64,000 nucleotides of DNA, from the NCBI GenBank assembly GCA_039888615.1, contig JBDQQS010000001.1; one strand, 5' to 3'. The DNA is from Flavimaribacter sp039888615. GTDB lineage: Bacteria; Pseudomonadota; Alphaproteobacteria; Rhizobiales; Rhizobiaceae. The notes below the pieces were generated by a model, which saw nothing but the letters and a program-made list of their open reading frames with translations, made no database searches and was not told where the DNA came from. Position 1 is the stretch's first letter, and each line of letters begins with the position of its first letter. The translations under genes were made by a program, and so were the position numbers. Below, piece by piece: positions 60,638-64,000 of this stretch.

Positions 60638-60826
60638 GTCGGGACGCTATATAGTCAGGTCACCGGATTCCCGCAAGCGTGAAATTGGGATTCTTCTAAA
60701 AAATGTGACAGTCAATTTCGCGCTCTGAATCAAATACAGGTCGAATGGAACAATCCGCGCGGAACTCAGCCTGCGTTGCGCAATTCATGGCGCAGCGGCT
60801 GAGCCGGTGGTTCGGGTGGGAAAGAG

Positions 60827-61267
60827 CTACCAACTCCCTGTATTGGGCATGCTCGTCCATGGTTCTTGCGGCGTCAGCGCCGATCCGGACTGCAGGATTT
60901 CCACGGAGATGCCGTCCGGTGAGCGGACGAACGCCATGCGTCCGTCTCTCGGCGGACGATTGATCGTGACGCCCTTGTCCATCAGCGATTGGCAGTAGTC
61001 GTGGATGTCGTCCACCTGGTAGGCGAGGTGGCCAAAATTGCGTCCGCCTGAATACTCTTCCGGATCCCAATTGTAGGTCAGTTCAAGGAGCGGGGCCTGC
61101 GTCGTCTCGATATGTTCGACATCGCCCGGAGCCGCCAGGAAAATCAGCGTGAACCGTCCGGCTTCGCTTTCCGTGCGTCGGATTTCCACAAGACCCAGCT
61201 TGTTGCAATAAAAGTCCAGCGCCTGTTCGACGTTACTTACACGGACCATAGTATGAAGATAACGCAT
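60827..61267 (-). CDS. gloA: lactoylglutathione lyase (glyoxalase I), VOC family
   Basis: A 146-residue enzyme with two beta-alpha-beta-beta-beta modules. Metal ligands of glyoxalase I are present: His5 in MRYLHTMVRV, Glu in LLELTYNW, His in FGHLAYQV and Glu in ISVEIL. It converts the methylglyoxal-glutathione adduct to lactoylglutathione. The ATG at 61267 follows AAGGGGAAG; 26 upstream in-frame codons are probably not used. It is upstream of tRNA-Glu on the same strand. Confidence 0.93.
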   Translation of the reverse strand: MRYLHTMVRVSNVEQALDFYCNKLGLVEIRRTESEAGRFTLIFLAAPGDVEHIETTQAPLLELTYNWDPEEYSGGRNFGHLAYQVDDIHDYCQSLMDKGVTINRPPRDGRMAFVRSPDGISVEILQSGSALTPQEPWTSMPNTGSW

Positions 61268-61446
61268 TGATCTTCCCCTTGTTTCAGGAGTGCTGTTTGT
61301 GGTTTGAATACCATATGGACGCAAAAAAACCACCCAATCTGACATTTCGAGAAAGTTATGCTTGCATCACCTTATGCTACCGATGTTATTCTAACCTGCA
61401 GAATCATGCGTTGATCGGGGTTTGCGTTTTCGAGAGGCCGGGGTGA

Positions 61447-62025
61447 ATGGGGGACAAGTCTCCACAGAAGAATCAATCCACCGAGGCTTCGATGTCCGGA
61501 GCATCTGTGGATCTTATCGAGATATCTGGCGTCATAAAATGGTTTGATGTTGCCAAGGGGTTCGGGTTCATCGTTCCCGACAACGGGTTGCCGGACGTCC
61601 TCCTGCACGTGACATGCCTGCGCCGGGACGGATATCAGACCGCTCTTGAAGGCACCCGTGTCGTCTGTGAAATCCAGAAACGCGACCGCGGATACCAGGC
61701 GTTCCGCATTCTTTCCATGGATCAGTCGACGGCGGTTCATCCCAGCCAGCTGCCGCCTGTGCGAACCCACGTCCAGGTCACGCCAACCAGCGGTATGGAA
61801 CGCGCTCTGGTCAAATGGTTCAACCGCTCGAAAGGGTTCGGTTTCCTGACACGCGGAGAGGGCACGGAAGACATCTTCGTGCACATGGAAACCCTGCGGC
61901 GCTACGGATTGACCGAGTTGCGTCCGGGGCAGGTCGTGCTCGTGCGCTACGGCAACGGCGAGAAAGGTCTTATGGCCGCCGAAATCCACCCGGACATCGA
62001 CAATAATTTCCCGAAATCGCATTAG
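61447..62025 (+). CDS. protein with two cold-shock domains
   Basis: A 192-residue protein with two tandem cold-shock domains at about residues 25-92 and 118-187. Each has the RNP1 motif: KWFDVAKGFGFIVPD and KWFNRSKGFGFLTRG. RNP2 is normal in the second (DIFVHMETL) but changed in the first (DVLLHVTCL). Tandem-CSD proteins are usual in rhizobia; they bind single-stranded RNA or DNA and some are expressed under stress or in stationary phase. A terminator begins at the stop codon. The start is ATG at 61447; Met16 is possible. Confidence 0.93.
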   Translation: MGDKSPQKNQSTEASMSGASVDLIEISGVIKWFDVAKGFGFIVPDNGLPDVLLHVTCLRRDGYQTALEGTRVVCEIQKRDRGYQAFRILSMDQSTAVHPSQLPPVRTHVQVTPTSGMERALVKWFNRSKGFGFLTRGEGTEDIFVHMETLRRYGLTELRPGQVVLVRYGNGEKGLMAAEIHPDIDNNFPKSH

Positions 62026-62046
62026 CGCCTCTAAGGCGCTCTTTTG
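62024..62046 (+). terminator. Rho-independent terminator of the double-CSD gene
   Basis: AGCGCCT and AGGCGCT form a 7-bp perfect stem with loop CTA, followed by CTTTTG. It starts within the stop codon of the gene. Confidence 0.8.
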
Positions 62047-62081
62047 TGCTACCTTGGCGTAAGGCGAAGGGAGAAATTCGC

Positions 62082-62552
62082 ATGCAGGTTTTCAGCCGGC
62101 GCGCCGCACACTGTTGGCTGGCGCTGTTCATCGTGTTTCTCGCGGCAAGCAGCGCGTTTGCACAAGCGCGCGAAGACGGATCCTCGCTCCAGATCATCAC
62201 AGACAGCGGGTGTTACGCGTTTGACGTTGAACTGGCCTTGACGCCGGCGCAGCGCCAGGTCGGCCTGATGAACCGTCAACATCTTGACGACAGGGCAGGG
62301 ATGCTGTTCCGCTTCGATCAGGTGCGGCCGGTCACCATGTGGATGCGCAACACGCTCATACCGCTCGACATGATTTTCATCCGAAGCGATGGCGTAATCG
62401 CCCATATCCATCAGAACGCCCGCCCCCTGGACGAAAGCATTATCAGCTCCCGCGAACCGGTTGCCTATGTGCTTGAGGTCAATGGAGGGAAGACGGCGGA
62501 GTTGGGCGTTAAGCCCGGACACAGAGTATCGCATCCGATAATCGCGCAATAA
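62082..62552 (+). CDS. DUF192 family periplasmic protein
   Basis: A 156-residue protein with a signal peptide (LALFIVFLAASSAFA, cleaved near residue 27). The family signature is the block RQVGLMNRQHLDDRAGMLFRF and MWMRNTLIPLDMIFIRSDG, followed by the C-terminal YVLEVNGGKTAELGVKPGHRV. The DUF192 (UPF0127) fold is a small beta-barrel of unknown function. The ATG at 62082 has AAGGGAGAA upstream. It lies behind the terminator of the CSD gene, so it has its own promoter or receives read-through. Confidence 0.9.
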   Translation: MQVFSRRAAHCWLALFIVFLAASSAFAQAREDGSSLQIITDSGCYAFDVELALTPAQRQVGLMNRQHLDDRAGMLFRFDQVRPVTMWMRNTLIPLDMIFIRSDGVIAHIHQNARPLDESIISSREPVAYVLEVNGGKTAELGVKPGHRVSHPIIAQ

Positions 62553-62648
62553 CGCCATTTGGGCAGCGGAAGTGGCGGATATCCGCAATTTCGGGGTTGT
62601 ACAAATCCGGGCGAGGCTTTAGGGAAGCGTGGCTGAATCAAAACAGTC

Positions 62649-62725
<77 letters not shown>

Positions 62726-63206
62726 TTTCTCAAAATGTACGAACTAAAGACGTCGGTGATACGGTGCACTGTGTGCATATCGCTCGAACGAGCGCCCGGC
62801 CGCCAGTATATCCCGATTTTTTAGGACGGAAAGTCCGGGGCCCTCCCAGTTGTTTCCACTCTGGATAAGTTCAGCCGGCAGGCTAAAACTTTAGCAATAC
62901 ATTAATTGGCGCTATGGATATTAGCTATCAAGTAATTGATATAATTGTAAAAAATATTTGGATTAGACCGAAAAAAAAGTAGAATTCCATTGCGTCCCAT
63001 TGTCATTTCACTCTATGGTCGACATGCCACTCCGGCCGGGCGATAGCGTCATTCCATGACGTGTGCTGTAGGGTGTCCCCCAAATATCCTCCCTCAAGTC
63101 TGTGCGTTCCCCACCACGCACAGACCGCCCGTTATTGTTGAACGGTCGCGCTCACATGCAACGACGCTCAATCGGAAACCCGTGAAACGCATTCGCCGAA
63201 GAAGCC
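62726..63206. other. AT-rich non-coding stretch with a strong hairpin
   Basis: These 481 bases hold no gene. Bases 62880-62990 are much more AT-rich than the surroundings. At 63098-63125 a 10-bp perfect stem (GTCTGTGCGT with ACGCACAGAC) has the loop TCCCCACC; CCTCCC lies just before it. No T-run follows on either strand, so it is not a plain terminator. A small RNA on the plus strand is possible but unproven. Confidence 0.4.
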
Positions 63207-64000
63207 TTATTTCGGAGATTTGCTGACTTTGTCGATCGCCTGTTCCAGCAATTCCCGAGAAACCGGCTTCATCAATTTGGTGACTGGCGCTTCAATGCCT
63301 TCGGGCGTCTCGAAATCCGAATAGCCGGAGGCGACGATGATCGGCACGCCTTTTGCGCCGAGCGCCGCGATGACGGGCTCTGAGGAATCCCCCCCAAGAT
63401 TGAGATCGACGACCGCGAGAGAAGGGGTGTGATTGTCGATGGCCTCCAAAGCCGATGCGACGCTGTTTGTCGTCGCAGACACGCGATGGCCAAGATCCTC
63501 GATCATCATTTCGATATCCATTGCGATCAGTGCCTCGTCTTCGACAATCAGGACGCCCTGTGTGGGCGCAGCCGATGGGACGTCTTTCTTATCGACTGGT
63601 TTTTCTACACTGAGGCCGTCGACCAGAGGCAACGCAATGCGACAAAACAAACCGTCGCTTTCGATTTGACGTTCCAGCGTTCCATCCAGTTGCTGCAGAA
63701 TGATCTGGTTCATGAGTTTCGAACCAAAGCCTCCCTTCGGCGCGTTCGCCGTCGATTTTGCGGCAAAGACATGTTCGCGCCATTCAAGCTCCAACCGGTC
63801 GTTGTCAGTTCGCCAACGGATGGACAGTCGCCCGCCGGCTTCTGAGAGCGGGCCGTGTTTGGCTGCGTTGGTCGTCATTTCGTGCAGGACCAGCGCCAGG
63901 CTTTGGGTCATCTGCGCGGAGAGGTCCACTCTGGGACCGTCCATGTCGATCACGACCAGATCGCCTTCGCGATAGGGCTCCAATTCGTCCCTGAGGATTG
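63207..64000 (-). CDS. HWE-family histidine kinase fused to a receiver domain (C-terminal part, cut by window edge)
   Basis: An open frame of about 264 codons running in from the right edge. The first part is the kinase ATPase domain: ALVLHEMTTNAAKHGPLSEAGG is the N-box of the HWE group, with ELEWREHV and FGSKLMNQIILQQLDG following. After a linker, a receiver domain (about the last 125 residues) begins VLIVEDEALIAMDIEMM; the phosphate acceptor Asp lies in AVVDLNLGG, and VASGYS and LMKPVS complete the site. HWE kinases are abundant in Hyphomicrobiales and often sense light or general stress. The sensor part lies outside the window. In-frame starts inside the window are internal methionines. 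Confidence 0.9.
   Translation of the reverse strand, partial: ILRDELEPYREGDLVVIDMDGPRVDLSAQMTQSLALVLHEMTTNAAKHGPLSEAGGRLSIRWRTDNDRLELEWREHVFAAKSTANAPKGGFGSKLMNQIILQQLDGTLERQIESDGLFCRIALPLVDGLSVEKPVDKKDVPSAAPTQGVLIVEDEALIAMDIEMMIEDLGHRVSATTNSVASALEAIDNHTPSLAVVDLNLGGDSSEPVIAALGAKGVPIIVASGYSDFETPEGIEAPVTKLMKPVSRELLEQAIDKVSKSPK

Noticed and set aside
62823..62850. GGAAAGTCCGGG, resembling the conserved core of RNase P RNA
   Set aside because: The surrounding 380 bases contain none of the other conserved RNase P blocks (the ACAGAAA segment, the P4 partner and the 3' conserved region), and the downstream part is AT-rich. Chance match.

Overview
The window looks like a chromosomal segment of an alphaproteobacterium of the order Hyphomicrobiales (Rhizobiales), probably near Rhizobiaceae/Phyllobacteriaceae. 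The evidence is gene content and order: a PIMT-like gene, tolC, a PopZ/DUF2497 gene and valS in a row, followed by exoR; a fused SecD-SecF; TrmFO; DUF1127 micro-proteins; an IalB-family protein; an HWE-type histidine kinase; and the order alaC-like, hom, glpX, recJ. Almost all of it is core genome. I see no prophage, insertion sequence, integrase, CRISPR array or rRNA operon.

Layout. 1-4.2 kb holds small-molecule enzymes: a sulfotransferase cut by the left edge, a dienelactone-hydrolase-family enzyme, a TauE/SafE permease, a nitroreductase and a lone Rieske oxygenase. 4.3-12 kb holds the envelope and polarity block: PIMT-like, tolC, popZ, valS, exoR, and a small secreted Cys-rich protein. 12-25.8 kb is a housekeeping run: xthA and erpA facing dgt, then argS, a very large acidic SPOR protein, nagZ, scpA, scpB, an orphan ABC ATPase and tatABC. 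25.8-30 kb is serS, surE, pcm and an NlpD-like LytM lipoprotein. 30-35.4 kb holds a DUF815 ATPase on the opposite strand, then yajC, secDF and homologues of the mitochondrial complex I assembly factors NDUFAF3 and NDUFAF6.

37.6-39.2 kb is the most unusual stretch. On the minus strand there are two DUF1127 micro-genes and two copies of a three-hairpin RNA. Every hairpin loop carries a CU-rich anti-Shine-Dalgarno motif (CTCCTCC), and the last hairpin of each copy is an identical terminator. Both RNA units have a promoter with the same element at the same spacing. This matches the cuckoo/CcsR sRNA type known to be linked to DUF1127 genes.

39-48 kb: ialB-like, tRNA-Leu, tig, radC/map, a glycosyltransferase placed between map and sfsA, phaC and a lipoprotein. 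48-54.8 kb: alaC-like, hom, a minus-strand SDR, glpX and recJ. 54.9-60.5 kb is a complete five-gene dipeptide/oligopeptide-type ABC importer operon. 60.5-64 kb: tRNA-Glu, gloA, a double cold-shock-domain protein, a DUF192 protein, tRNA-Pro, a non-coding AT-rich stretch with a strong hairpin, and a partial HWE kinase fused to a receiver domain.

Start codons were chosen from Shine-Dalgarno spacing, signal peptides and family N-termini. Where the choice is uncertain the entry says so. All functions are read from motifs and family knowledge; no database search was possible.
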